Assembly: GCA_015179125.1 (NCBI GenBank)
Contig: WHVA01000018.1
Span: 62,001-126,000 of the forward strand
Length of the DNA: 64,000 nt
Reading direction: 5' to 3'
Source: Gautieria morchelliformis
Taxonomy: Eukaryota > Basidiomycota > Agaricomycetes > Gomphales > Gomphaceae
The notes under the pieces were generated by a model that saw only the letters and a list, made by a program, of their open reading frames with translations, was not told where the DNA came from and ran no database searches. A program made the translations under genes and the position numbers. Of this stretch, positions 22,323 to 33,290 are shown piece by piece. The first letter of the stretch is position 1, and each line of letters starts with the position of its first letter.

Positions 22323-23279
22323 GGCCGAATGGTAAGGAGGGAACGCCAGGAACCTGCCCAACCAGCGATTCCTCTCTCTGCTGTCTGCTCTGCTCTGTCT
22401 GCTGTCTGCTGTTTCCTGTCTGCTGTCTGCTGCTTTAGCTGGCTGGCTATTGGTAGGTAATATCTTTTTGTTAATGCATTGCCATGTATTTTATTATATT
22501 TCTGTTGGCAATTTTATTGGTTCCTTTTTTTTTTCATCATATAGTTGTCACATATGCATTATATTTTTGTGATTTTTTTCGAAAATAGATTTAAATAACA
22601 TCCAAAGACTGCTGAAAAAAAATGTTTTAATATCAATATTTTTCAGGTTTTTTTCGCAAATAGACATCAATAAGTTTCCTCTAAAATTAATGACAATAGA
22701 TTCTGCTTTTAAATGTGGTTTGTTTTATTGTTTTATTTACTGTAAAGCTGCTTACCAGCCACTCCTCTCTGGCTATACTGGTGGCTGGCTTACTATGGCT
22801 TTGGCTGGGCTCTGGGTTTCTCTGTCAGTCTCTGGGTTCTCTGGCTTTGCCTGGGCATTAATAACAGCTTCTGCTTCAATGTACTGTACTTTTTTGACAG
22901 TTTTTCGCAAATAGATATCAATAAATTATCCTGACTTTGTGAAGATTGACAACAGCTCCAGGTTAAATGTACAGTGCATTTTTTTGACATTTTTCGAAAA
23001 ATAGATATCCTAACTTTGCTAAAATTAATAACAGCTTCAGCTTACATGTACTGGACATTTTCTTGGCATTTTTTCGCAAAATAGATAATCCTGACTTTGC
23101 TAAAAATTAATGACAGCAGCTGCTTAAATATGGTTTCCTTGACTATTTTATTTATGTCTGTATATTTCACAAAATAGATAGTGATACATGTCCCTGAGTT
23201 TGCTAAGAGTTAATAAGTAGTAACAGCCTCTGCTTGCTTCACTTTGAGGCCCTTGGGGATATGCTACGCATGCTATACT

Positions 23280-23582
23280 TGAGGGTCATGCTACACACAC
23301 TATGCATGGGGACACGCATGTTATGCGTGGGGACACACACGCTATGCTTGGGGACACGCCTGCTATGCATGGGGACATGCATGCCACATGTGGGGACACA
23401 CTATCCTTGGGGACAGACAGGCTATGCATGGGGACACACATGCTATGCGTGGAGACACACATGTCATGCATGGGGACAAGCATGCTATCCATGGGGACAC
23501 ACACGCTATGCTTGGGGACACCCATGTTATGCGTGGAGACACGCATGTTATGCATGGGGACAAGCATGCTATGCATGGATGC
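23280..23582 (+). repeat. 21-bp minisatellite, Helitron unit 1
   Basis: About fourteen imperfect head-to-tail copies of a 21-mer like ctatgcatggggacacacatg. Since 21 is divisible by three, all six frames stay open and give heptapeptide repeats; these are not genes. Confidence 0.9.
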
Positions 23583-23739
23583 TTCAGGTTAAATGTACTG
23601 TACATTTTTTGACATTTTTTCAAAAGGTAGATATCAATAAATTATCCTGACTTTGCTAAAATTAATAAGACCAGCTGCTTAAATGTGGTTTCTTTTCCTA
23701 TTTTATATATGTCACAAAATAGATACTGATACATGTCCC

Positions 23740-24240
23740 TGATATGTGTGAGGACACACTACCTGTGGGGACACATTACCTGTGAGGACACGCTACGTTT
23801 GGGGACACACTACCTGTGAGGACATGTTACGTGTGGGGACACGCTACCTGTGAGGACACGCTACCTGTGAGGACAGGCTACCTGTGAGGACACGCTACCT
23901 GTGAGGACACGCTACCTGTGAGGACACGTTACGTGTGAGGACACACTACCTGTGGGGACACGTTACATGTGGGGACTCACTCCTGTGAGGACACGTTACG
24001 TGTGGGGACACGCTACCTGTGAGGACACGTTACGTGTGAGGACACGTTATGTGTGGGGACATGCTACCTGTGAGGACACGTTACGTGTGGGGACAGGCTA
24101 CCTGTGGGGACACGTTACGTGTAGGGACACGCTACCTGTGAGGACACGTTATGTGTGGGGACACACTGCCTGTGAGGACACGCTACCTGTGAGGACATGC
24201 TACCTGTGAGGACACGTTACGTGTGAGGACATGCTATCCA
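23740..24240 (+). repeat. 17-18 bp minisatellite, Helitron unit 1
   Basis: Alternating copies of ctacctgtgaggacacg and ttacgtgtggggacacg run through the interval. It shares the ggacac core with the 21-bp array and probably has a common origin. Confidence 0.9.
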
Positions 24241-24294
24241 ACTGCACTTTGGGTCTTCCCCCATTTCTGATTTTGGTATTGTTTCTGGTTCTGT

Positions 24295-24570
24295 GAGAGT
24301 GTCACCGGAGGATCAGCTGGCATATCGATATAACCACATTGTCAAAATTCAGGATCCCCAAGATCACTATTGGATCTATCTCACAATGCACCAGCTTTGA
24401 AACCTGTTGATTATGACAATAGGCGCAATCTTATAATCTCTGATGATTCAGTCAAGACTATTACCACTTTCATGTCTAGAGTCGCTGGGAGGCCCATCCC
24501 AGAGGTCGAGAGAGAGCTCTGCATGTTTGGCTGTTCCATGGGTGCATACATGATTCATGATACTATATGA
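24295..24570 (+). other. Non-repetitive segment in Helitron unit 1, possible captured gene scrap
   Basis: Between the minisatellite and the 3' end lies unique sequence absent from unit 2. It has a 66-codon frame from 24370 (FMSRVAGRPIPEVERELCMF) and another short frame upstream (DQLAYRYNHIVKIQDPQDHY). Non-autonomous Helitrons commonly carry host fragments; no family is recognised here. Confidence 0.25.
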
Positions 24571-24597
24571 TCAGGGATATATTTTGCATGATCCTAT

Positions 24598-24705
24598 TTA
24601 CCCCAATGCACTTGACCTTACTGATTCACTTGACCTTACCGATGCATTTGACCTTACCAAGGCGCTTGACCTGCACCCCCGCGCTTCGCGCGGGTACCCA
24701 CCTAG
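24598..24705 (+). mobile_element. Helitron unit 1 3' terminus
   Basis: Four spaced copies of cttgacctta or a near match lead into the hairpin CCCGCGC-TTC-GCGCGGG (about 24678-24694), then TACCCAC and CTAG (24702-24705). Hairpin plus CTRR is the Helitron 3' signature. The next base is G, not T, because unit 2 follows directly. Confidence 0.7.
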
Positions 24706-24789
24706 GTACACTATGTGAAAGCAGCTCAGTGGGAGGTTGTGGGCGCACTGACCAATGCTGACCAATGCTTGGTCATTAGTTTGTCAGCA

Positions 24790-24983
24790 GAGCGCGCGAG
24801 CGGCGCAGCCGCGAGCCAAGAACGCTGCGCAGCATGGTCACGTGACCATTTGCGTTCCAAATTAGGTCAGCGGCGAGCGGCGCAGCCGCGAGAGAACGCT
24901 GCGCAGTGGTCACGTGACCCGTTCGCAACCAGAGCACGCATACGCGAGTGTGGTCCGTGCACGACACGCGCGCACGGTATAAA
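24790..24983 (+). promoter_or_regulatory. Promoter-like module of Helitron unit 2
   Basis: The second copy of the module: GGTCACGTGACC at 24836-24847 and 24908-24919, the same flanking cggcgcagccgcgag blocks, and TATAAA at 24978-24983. The palindromes and TATA are unchanged although neighbouring bases have drifted. Confidence 0.55.
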
Positions 24984-25989
24984 GGCCGAACGGTAAGGAC
25001 ATAACGCCAGGAACCTGCCCAACCGGCGATTCCTCTGTCTGCTGTCTGCTATGTGCTCTGTCTGCTCTGTGCTCTGTGCTGTCTGCTCTGTGCTCTGTCT
25101 GCTCTGGGTGCTGTCTGCTGTCTCCTCTGTCTGCTGTCTCCTCCTTTAGCTGGCTGGCTGTCTATGGCTTTGGTTGGCTGACTATCTATTGGCTTGGCTG
25201 GCTATCTATTGGTAAGTAATATCTCTTTTTTAATGCATTCCAATGTATTTTATTTTATTTGTGTTTGTAATTTTATTGGTTCCTTTTTTTTTATCATATT
25301 GTATTACATGTGCTTTATATTTTTGTGAATTTTTTCGAAAATACATTTAAATAAAATCCCAAGACTGTGCTGAAAAAAAGCATTTATATATATATATTTT
25401 TCAGGTTTTTTTCGAAAATTGACATCAATAAGTTTCCTCTAAAATTAATGACAATAGGTTCCACTTTTAAATGTGGTTTGTTTTGTTGTTTTATTTACTG
25501 TATAGCTGCCAGGCACTCCTTATCTGCCTATACTGGTGGCTGGCTTACTATGGCTTTGGCTGGGCTCTGGGTTTCTCTGTCAGTCTCTGGGCTTCTCTGG
25601 CTTTGGCTGGGCATTAATAACAGCTTCTGCTTCAATGTACTGTACTTTTTTGACATTTTTTCGCAGATAGATGTCAATAAATTATCCTGACTTTATGAAA
25701 ATTGACAACAGTTCCAGCTTAAATGTACAGTGCATTTTTTTGACATTTTTCGAAAAATACATAATCTTGACTCTGCTAAAATTAATAACAACTTCAGCTT
25801 AAACGTACTGGACATTTGTTTTGAGATAATCCTGACTTTGTTAAAACTAATGACAGCAGCTGCTTAAATATGGCTTCCTTTACTATTTTATTTATGTCTG
25901 TATATGTCACAAAATAGATATTGATACATGTCCCTGACTTTGCGAAAAGTAAATGATAAGTAACAGCCTCTGCTTGCTTCACTTTGAGG

Positions 25990-27190
25990 CCCTTGGGATA
26001 TGCTACACGCACTATGCATGGGGACACGCACGCTATGCATGGAGACACATATGTTATGCATGGAGACATACATGTTAGGCATGAAGACATGCATGTTATA
26101 CGTGGAGACATGCATGTTAGGTGTGGAGACATGCACGTTAGGCGTGGAGACATGTGTGTTGTGCATGGGGACACGCATGCTATGCTTGGGGACATGCATG
26201 TTATGCGTCGAGACACACATGTTATGCATGGGGACAAGCATGCTATGCATGGGCACACACACACTATGTATGGGGATGTGCACACTATATGGTGGAATAC
26301 ACTATGCTTGGGGACATACTATGCTTGGGGACATACACACTATGATTGGGGGACATGGTACAAACAAGAGACACACTACGCACACTATGCATGGGGAAAA
26401 ACAAGGGACATTCTATACATGCTATCCTTGGGGGACATGCTATGCATGGGGGACACACTTTGCACACTATACTTGAGGGAGAGGCTACACACACAATGTG
26501 TAGGGAGATGCTACACATGTGGACATGCTATGCATGGGGGACACACATGCTATAATTTAGGGACATGCTACATTTGGGGACATGCTACAAACCAGGGACA
26601 CGCTACACACAAAATACTTGAGGGATATGTTATGCATGTGGGACATGCCACACACACTGTACTTGGTGACATGCTGCATGTGGGGACACACTATGCTTGG
26701 GGGATGGGACACACAGGCTATGCATGGGCACACGCACACTATGCATGGGGATGTGCACACTATATGTGGGGACACACTATGCTTGGGGGACATGGTACGA
26801 ACAAGGAACGCACTACAGGGGAAAATACTACAAACAAGGGACATTCTACCCATGCTATACTTGGGGGACACGCTACAAACAAAGGACATGCTATGCACAC
26901 TATACTCGGGGGACATGTTATGCATTGGGGACACACTTGCACACTATACTTGAGGGAGATGCTACACACACTACATGTAGGGACATGCTACACATGTGGA
27001 CATGCTATGCATGGGGGACACACATGCTATAATTTAGGGACACGCTATGTTTGGGGACATGCTACAAACCAGGGACATGCTATGCATGTGGGAAATGCCA
27101 TGCACACTGTACTTGGGGACACACTACATGTGGAGACACACTATGCATGGAGGGCATGCTATTCACACTATACTTGGGCACATGCAGATA
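25990..27190 (+). repeat. 21-bp minisatellite and degenerate extension, Helitron unit 2
   Basis: The array begins with clear 21-mers (ctatgcatggggacacacg-like) to about 26275 and decays into variants (ctatgcttgggggacac, ctacaaaccagggacatg) up to about 27190. Larger blocks inside it are themselves duplicated (26470-26600 resembles 26940-27080). Confidence 0.85.
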
Positions 27191-27344
27191 TGTGTAGAGA
27201 CATTACCTATCTTGATGTGTTACTTATAGCTACTTTCAATTGCAATGAGATGTGTTTTACTTATCCCAAGTTTGATTTACCCAATGCATTTGACCTACAC
27301 CCCCATGAATTCAAGAATCGAGTTAAGTTGGATATCAGAAATTG

Positions 27345-27776
27345 AGATGGAAGGCAGAGGTCAGAGAGACAGAGGCCTTGCAAGTACTTGCTGTGGTAAG
27401 AACAGGAAACAGTGCAAAGGGAGTCATATATCAAAGTCAATTATCTGTTTGCAGAACAGAGGCACACATGACTGGGTTTTATACAAAGAGACAACATGTC
27501 AGAAGGTAGAGGTAAGCAATTCTGGTGCAAGCAAAAGTAAGTAGGATAAGAGCAAGGGGCATGTAGGTCTAATTGATAGTGGAACAAATGGAACTCCTGA
27601 TGCTCCGGACTTGCTATGCTAAGGGTTAAGTAGGGAAGGCTGGTGAATAGAGTCAAAAGGGGAAGTATGTGAATAGTAAAGAACAAGGGGATCAAAAGGT
27701 CAAAGTGTGGACGTTGTGGAATAGAGTCGGCAGAGGTGCGGAGGTACCGGAGTTGGTCGAGCAGCATGGTCATAAC
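27345..27776 (-). mobile_element. Truncated LTR fragment related to family 3
   Basis: Shares agaacagga, ttatctg-ttgcagaa, acatgactgggttttatacaaag and a terminal cataaca with the solo LTR at 49437-50127. The left end is missing. On both sides lie diverged direct repeats of about 70 bp (27204-27275 and 27777-27845; shared gatgtgttactta and gatgtgttttacttat), which are part of the Helitron tail. Confidence 0.5.
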
Positions 27777-27894
27777 ACTACCTACCTGGATGTGTTACTT
27801 AGAGCTACTTGGAATCAATAAGATGTGTTTTACTTATCTGAAGGAAACTGTATTATCTGAATGTGTTTGACCTTGCTGATGTGTTTGACCTTAC

Positions 27895-27942
27895 CGAGGC
27901 ATTTGACTTGCACCCCCGCGCGAAGCGCGGGTATCCACCTAG
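27895..27942 (+). mobile_element. Helitron unit 2 3' terminus
   Basis: Hairpin CCCGCGC-GAA-GCGCGGG (about 27915-27931), then TATCCAC and CTAG ending at 27942, followed by T. Same architecture as unit 1, but the loop is the complement (GAA against TTC). Confidence 0.75.
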
Positions 27943-27987
27943 TAGTGAAGAAAAGGGATATGTAGGGTGTAAGCAGTCTGAAAATAC

Positions 27988-28504
27988 TGTTACGATACGA
28001 TCCGTCATAAGGTTGACCGAGGTCGGGAGTGAAACCGAGGTAAGGTCCGAGGTTATGGGGCGAGGTTTGGATGGGGAAGTCAGAGAGGGACTTGGCTTCA
28101 GCTTATGTGATGCGCCGACCCTACGCACGAGTCCCAACTTGGGAGGCAAACGAATAAGAGGCGAGGCTTAGAAACTAGCTAGGGATCGAAGGGATACGAT
28201 AGTTGATTTTCAGACTGAGGAGTAGGAATGCATACAAGGGGGGTTATATACGAGCGAGGGTACAAGTCAGGGGTGAACATATTAGTGGAGGTCAGGGCAA
28301 GGTAATATACGAATGATGCGTGATGGAGCGGAATCAGTAACTAAGGGGATACGGGCATGGGATCAAGGTCGGATATGAACTCAAGCTCGGGCTCAGGCTT
28401 GGGCGCAGATAAGGATCATATGTACTCGGGCATGAATATCACAAGGCTCAGGCTCGGAAGAAGGTTTTACCGGTAAGTAATCAGCCAAAGGCCAGGTTCT
28501 TACA
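27988..28504 (-). mobile_element. 5' LTR of gypsy element C
   Basis: A 517-bp match to 15420-15974 (plus-strand TGTTACGATA..GGTTCTTACA). It looks solo at first because the Helitron separates it from gag; only about 45 bp of leader remain between the LTR and the Helitron end. Confidence 0.9.
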
Positions 28505-28566
28505 ATGTGGCAAAATACGCAGATAGGAATGAGATGCTGGCTGAAACATGTCCATACATACAACCT

Positions 28567-28567
<1 letters not shown>

Positions 28568-28595
<28 letters not shown>
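28568..28595 (-). other. LINE poly(A) tail
   Basis: 28 consecutive T on the plus strand, i.e. A(28) at the minus-strand 3' end, about 170 bp beyond the ORF2 stop. A tract this pure implies a fairly recent insertion compared with the decay of the coding frame. Confidence 0.85.
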
Positions 28596-28600
<5 letters not shown>

Positions 28601-28766
28601 CATTTGTATCTATTGGGGCGTAGCCCTATGTAAGATAATACATGACCCTCATATCTACTGCCTCTGTACATGGTGTGGCAGTGCAAGTCATGGACCGGTG
28701 GTACGGTGGGGCGAGTCTCGGGTGGAGAGCTTACGCGTGGAAGTGGTAGGTAGGGGTCTGGCTAAG

Positions 28767-31700
28767 CTAGCTGTCTCCCGTCCGGTTTCCCCTCCCGACG
28801 GCCGCTTTGAAGCGGCCTGTGGCATCAACATACTTTAGCAAGTGCTTTGTGACGTTCGGGTCAGACAGCAGGGCAGGGAGGGAGTGCGCGTCCCGAGGGA
28901 GGGCGCTGCGGAGGGCGCGGCGGTGGGGCTTGTGCGCGGGGCATCTCATGAGGAAGTGGAATACTGTCTCTGCGCCCCTCAGACATGCCGGGCATGTGGG
29001 GGTCTCCCATTTTCCAATCTTGTGCAAGTGCACGTTCAGGGGTGTGTTGCCGGTGCGTAACTGCACCATGATACTCGCGTGGTGTCTGCTGAGGGGGTTC
29101 ACCAGTCTGCGGAACTTAGGTGAGGGGACAGTGGGGTCGATCAGGCTGAGCTTCCCGTATCTCAGCGAGCTCTGGAACCTCTCCACGTTCTGCACCCTGG
29201 CCTTAGCCTTGTGTGTTTTCCTCAGGGCTGCGGTGCTGGTCGGTAGGAGGCAGTGCAGGATTGTGGGTAGGTCTCCGGGCACGCTGGCCTCCCCCTGGGC
29301 TGCCTTTTTTGCCTCTACATCGGCAACCTCGTTCCCAGGGATCCGGGAGTGCCCCGGGACCCACCGGACTTGCAGTTCCATTCCCAGGTGTCGGTGGGAC
29401 AGCGCACTTGCCTCGTCATGCACCGCGTCCACCAGGTAGTGGCTTGGGGCGGGCCTGGAGAGGTCAGTGGCCTTGATCGCAGCCTGGCTGTCAAGCCCTA
29501 TCGTCATGCCTCTGGGTACCCGTTCCCCTCTCAGTAGCTCCATCCCTAGAAGCATCCCGACCAGCTCAGCCTCGTAGACCGTGTGTTCCTCCGCCTTTCC
29601 TAGGTAATGCCTCAGGGTTCCTGCCCGCCTTCCCCTCCTGTACAGCATCGCCACTGCCCCCACTCCCCCGTCAATTTCTGACCCGTCCGAGTAGATCTGT
29701 AGCTCTGCCGTGTTCTCCCTGTCCTCTCGTGCTGCCCCCTCCTTGTCCTCCGCCACCCCTGTGCAGAACTTCTTTGTCTAGCCCGGCTCCTTCCGCACTG
29801 CGCTGATGGTCTCGACGTCTCTGGGGTCGATGTTGGATGCTGCCATTAGCTCATGTAGGGGGGAGCGGTGGGTCCGGACCCCTCTCGCGGCTCGCCTGGT
29901 CGGGCCATGGAGCGGGTGTGTCTCAGGGAGCGCCGCAAGCCTGACTGCTGCCTTGTGGCATATAGTGTTGAGGAGGAGGGGGAGCAGTAGCATGTTGGCA
30001 TGTGCGTCAAGCATATCCATGGCCGTGGTGCGCATGGCGCCAGTTGTCTGCAGTGCCGCCAACCTCTGGACCCTGGCAAGCTTGCTCATGAACCCAATAG
30101 AGCCTCTGTGCTTCTTTCCCCTTGGTGCACTGTACATGGGTGTGCACCATACGTCGGCGGCGTATAACATTCGAGGGACCGCTATGCCATAGTAAAGCCG
30201 TCTGACGTGCCGGGGAGGCAGGCCTGAGCTGGGCTTGGAGAGCCGCCTGAAGTGCATCACCCAGTCCCTCCCTTTTCCCAGGGTGCACGCAGCTTGTTCT
30301 TTGAAACGCAGCTCCTGTTCCAGGAAGACCCCCAGGTATTTGGTCGCTTTTGATGGGGAGATTAGATGGTTGCTGATCTTCAGGGAGCGCCTCGGAACAG
30401 GGATGGTCTTCCCACGTTTTAAGGGGTGCTTATTCCTCCTTCTAGCGAAGTCTACCACTTTCATCTTGTCGTACTCGAAGAAGGAGTTGTGGGAGATTGA
30501 CCATTCCGTGGCGCCCCCCTCCCTGTCCATCATGTCCCGTATCTTGGCGTGTGTGTCTGCAAAGGTCTTACCCATCGCCAGCAAGGTGACATCATCTGTG
30601 TAGGTGGGGGCCAGCTCCCCTTTCCGCTTGTTGGCAACCTGCACTAGCCGGGCGTTGTAGAAGAGGTAGCAGACGACGGACACAGGACACCCCTGGTTGC
30701 AGCCATCATCGATGCGGAGTGGGCCTGAGGTGAAGTCATCGAAGTTGATGGTAGCGCTCCTGCCCATCATTTTGCGCCCCAGCCAGTCTGTGTACTGCTT
30801 GGGGATCCCGCTGCATCTCATGTTGTGGAGCAGCCTGGCTGTGGACACACTCAGGAAGGCCCCTTTGATGTCCAGGAGGAGGGCGGTGGCCACGTGGCCG
30901 TGGTGCCATGCTCTCTTGACGAAGTCGACCAGTAGGTGCAGGGCGTCTGTGGTCGAGCGGCCCAGGCGGCCGCCAAAGTGCGTGTCTGGGAGGAGGCCAA
31001 GGCGCTCTGAGTGAAACATGAGGGTCGATGCGACGCAGGAGGAGAGGATCTTTTCAATGGTCTCCATGAGGGTGATGGGCCGGTACGCCTTCGCCACTGT
31101 ATAGTCAGGCTTGCCTGGTTTTCTCAGTGCTAGGATCTTTGACTGTTTCCATGCCTCGGGGTAGGAGGCAAGCTCGAAGGTAGCACGGAATAGTGGTCCC
31201 AGGTGTGGGATCAGTTCAGCACTGCACTTCATGAGAACAACGTTTGGGATTCCGCTTGGTCCTAGGGCTTTGTACGGCTTTAGCCTCGCGATTGCCTGGA
31301 GGATCTGTGCGTCCATTACCTCTTCATAGGTAAAGGCTGGGGGAGGCTACTCGTGTCCCGGGTCGACCTGTGCCTCCTCCGATGGCTTCGGGAAGAAAGC
31401 CTCATGCAGCAGCTTGCTTTTCCTCTGGTCGTCTCTGGCTTCCTCCTCCTCCCCTCCTGTCCCTCTGCGCTTCAGCGGTGGGATCCGCACCTTGCCTCCA
31501 TCTCCCGGGGGTCCCGAGACTAGTCTACTGACATCCCATATCCCTTCCTCCTCCATCTCCTCAAGCCAGGCTACCCAGTGGTCCTGCTTCGTCTGCTGCA
31601 GGAGCTCTGCATACTGTGTGCGTCGTTGTCGGTGGATGGCATGTATTGGGTGGGAGGGGTCGTTTCGCAGCGGGTACGCCATCCTGGCCAGCCGTCTCAT

Positions 31701-32720
31701 TTCTGACTTCGCATCCATTAGCTCCCTCATCCACCACCTTTTCAAGTGTGGGCAGGGGCGTGACATGGGGACGGTGTCCTCAATTGTCTCCACTATGGCG
31801 GTCACCAGGGCCTCCAGCCTGTCTACCAGCTCCCTTTCCGTGCATATCCCTCCTGGCCCCACTGCCGGCTGCAGTCGGGGCTCCAGTGACTCCCGGAAGG
31901 CCCCCCAGTCAATGTCGTGGAAGTTCCGCCTGGGCGGCTGCAGCCCTGCGAGGACACTCGCATCAAAGGTGGTGTGGATGGGGTAATGGTCAGTGCCTGC
32001 AGCCCGTTCTTGTGGGGCAGTGTTGCAGCTGATGACGGCCTGCACCAGGGCGGTGGAACAGAAGACGTTGTCCGTGCGAGTGTTGTTCTTCGTGCCAGTG
32101 GCCTCCAGGGTTGGTGTGTCCTTGGCTAGCGCCATTCGCATGTCATACGCAGCTAGCAGATTTAGGAGTACCTGGGCCTTGTTCAGGTTCGTCGCTGTGA
32201 ACAGGTGGGAGTTCCTCTCCTCGTCCCACAGTGGGTGGTGTCTATTGAAGTCCCCCAGCCAGACTTGTTCCACCGCCGCTGCCCCCTCTCCCCTTCCGCC
32301 GCCCTCTCTTCCTCCTCCCCTCATTGCTCACCCCAGGGCCTCCACTGAATTAGAATGGGTGCAGTCATTGTAGATATTGTATAAGTGGATCTCGTTCCCG
32401 TCACTCTGTATGTTGACTGCCACAACGTCCTGTGAAGGAACGGGGATCTGTGTCCATGCATTCGTCGCTAAGCGCTTGTTCATTAGGATTACCGCCCTCG
32501 TGGACTTTTGCTCGATTAGGTGATCAGTGGGGTATACAACGTACCAGTGCGGGTTGGCCCTGGTACGTCCGAGAAAGTCAATGTGTGGTTCTTGGATGGC
32601 GATGATGTCGTAGTGCTGCGGGTTTGCTGACTGTAGCACGTCCAGCTGGGCCCCGAGGCTCTTGTTAAGGTTCTGCTGCCAGATTCTGAGTTGTGATGCT
32701 GGCGCTGGACTGGCACTCAT
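28767..32720 (-). pseudogene. LINE ORF2: endonuclease, reverse transcriptase, RNase H
   Basis: A single frame of 1318 codons with three in-frame stops (TGA near 32326, TAG near 31347, TAG near 29778) and no frameshift. The N-terminus has the AP-endonuclease start (LRIWQQNLNKS, then IAIQEPHIDF) and continues with GTDHYPIHTTF. RT follows with KPYKALGPSGIPNVVL, LLLDIKGAFLSV (catalytic motif), GCNQGCPVSVV and YTDDVTLLA. RNase H has IYSDGSEIDGGVGAVAM, YEAELVGMLLGME, LDSQAAIK and WVPGHSRIPGNEVAD. A C-terminal zinc finger reads CPACLRGAETVFHFLMRC. The order and the RNase H place it with Tad1/I-type LINEs. The low mutation load suggests it died recently. Confidence 0.95.
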
Positions 32721-32870
32721 CGGAATGGTTGGTGTGACGGCGCTGTGCCCTGCCTGGGTGTGGCATAGTCAGCCAGCGAGCGCTGTTTCAGTTGGTGTAG
32801 CTTTTTGTGGGGCTCTCTAGCAGAGGTCGTTGTACCAGGTGTGGGGGGCCTTGGGGCGGTGTGAGGGCAA

Positions 32871-33244
32871 CACTAATGACAAAGCCACAACCAGAGATAC
32901 TCAAGGAGATAAGAGCCGATACTAGGACAATGACCAACTGTGTAGTGGGTATCCTCAGAGATCAAGCTGAGGAAACACCACTACACGGGCTACAGTCTTA
33001 TAGCGCTGGTAAGGCTTACATAATAGGGGAGACGGAAACTTGTAGAAGGTTACGGAAGGTGACGGAAAGTGATGGAAGGTCACGGAAAGTGATGGAATGT
33101 GACCTGTGACAGAATGTGATGGAGTGTGGCAGAAGGTGATGGAAGTTATGGAAACTGACGGAAGGTTATGGAAACTGACGGAAGGTGACGGAAACTCATG
33201 GAAGGAAATAGAAACTTGTGGAAGGAAATGCGTGAACCCTGACA
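32871..33244 (-). mobile_element. 3' LTR of gypsy element B, with polypurine tract
   Basis: A 374-bp match to 41538-41951. On the minus strand it starts TGTCAGGGTTCACG after a tract of GAGAGGGGGG (about 33257-33248). The distal end reads CATTAGTG rather than the usual CA, so the exact end is uncertain. The interior has gacggaa-type near-repeats. Confidence 0.85.
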
Positions 33245-33290
33245 TCACCCCCCTCTCAATGCTTGTTGTCCTGACAAGCACAGCTGCCAC

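Larger units (their letters stand above)
22046..27942 (+). mobile_element. Tandem pair of non-autonomous Helitrons in the leader of gypsy C
   Basis: The insert starts with TC after an A (22045/22046) and ends CTAG before a T (27942/27943), the A^T target expected for Helitrons, and has no target duplication. Two head-to-tail units (about 22046-24705 and 24706-27942) each contain a promoter-like module, a CT-rich stretch (tctgctgtctgctg), AT-rich direct repeats (gacatttttcg..aaatagat), 21-bp minisatellites, sub-terminal ttgaccttacc repeats, a GC-rich hairpin, and CTAG about 8-9 nt beyond the hairpin. No Rep/helicase ORF is present. Confidence 0.7.
15420..28504 (-). mobile_element. Ty3/gypsy element C, nearly complete, split by Helitrons
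   Basis: Matching LTRs lie at 15420-15974 (3') and 27988-28504 (5'), in the same orientation. Between them, in minus order: leader, Helitron insertion, gag, protease, RT, RNase H, integrase, chromodomain, an antisense ORF, and a polypurine tract (AAGGAGGGGATA at 15986-15975). The outer 5-mers are AGGTG (15415-15419) and ATGTG (28505-28509), four of five identical, compatible with an aged target duplication. Confidence 0.85.

Noticed and set aside
23280..24240. Regular direct repeats that could look like a CRISPR array
   Set aside because: Units are contiguous with no unique spacers, units vary, there are no cas genes, and the context is eukaryotic.
25984..27345. Long plus-strand ORF (453 aa) with HGDTHxMxGDT-type repeats
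   Set aside because: It is the translation of a 21-bp minisatellite; every frame through the array stays open, on both strands.
27988..28504. Solo LTR interpretation
   Set aside because: No matching target duplication as a solo unit, while its place and leader fit the 5' LTR of gypsy C once the Helitrons are removed.
31414..32373. Plus-strand ORFs opposite the LINE endonuclease
   Set aside because: Ser/Pro-rich shadows of a GC-rich coding region whose minus-strand motifs are unmistakable.
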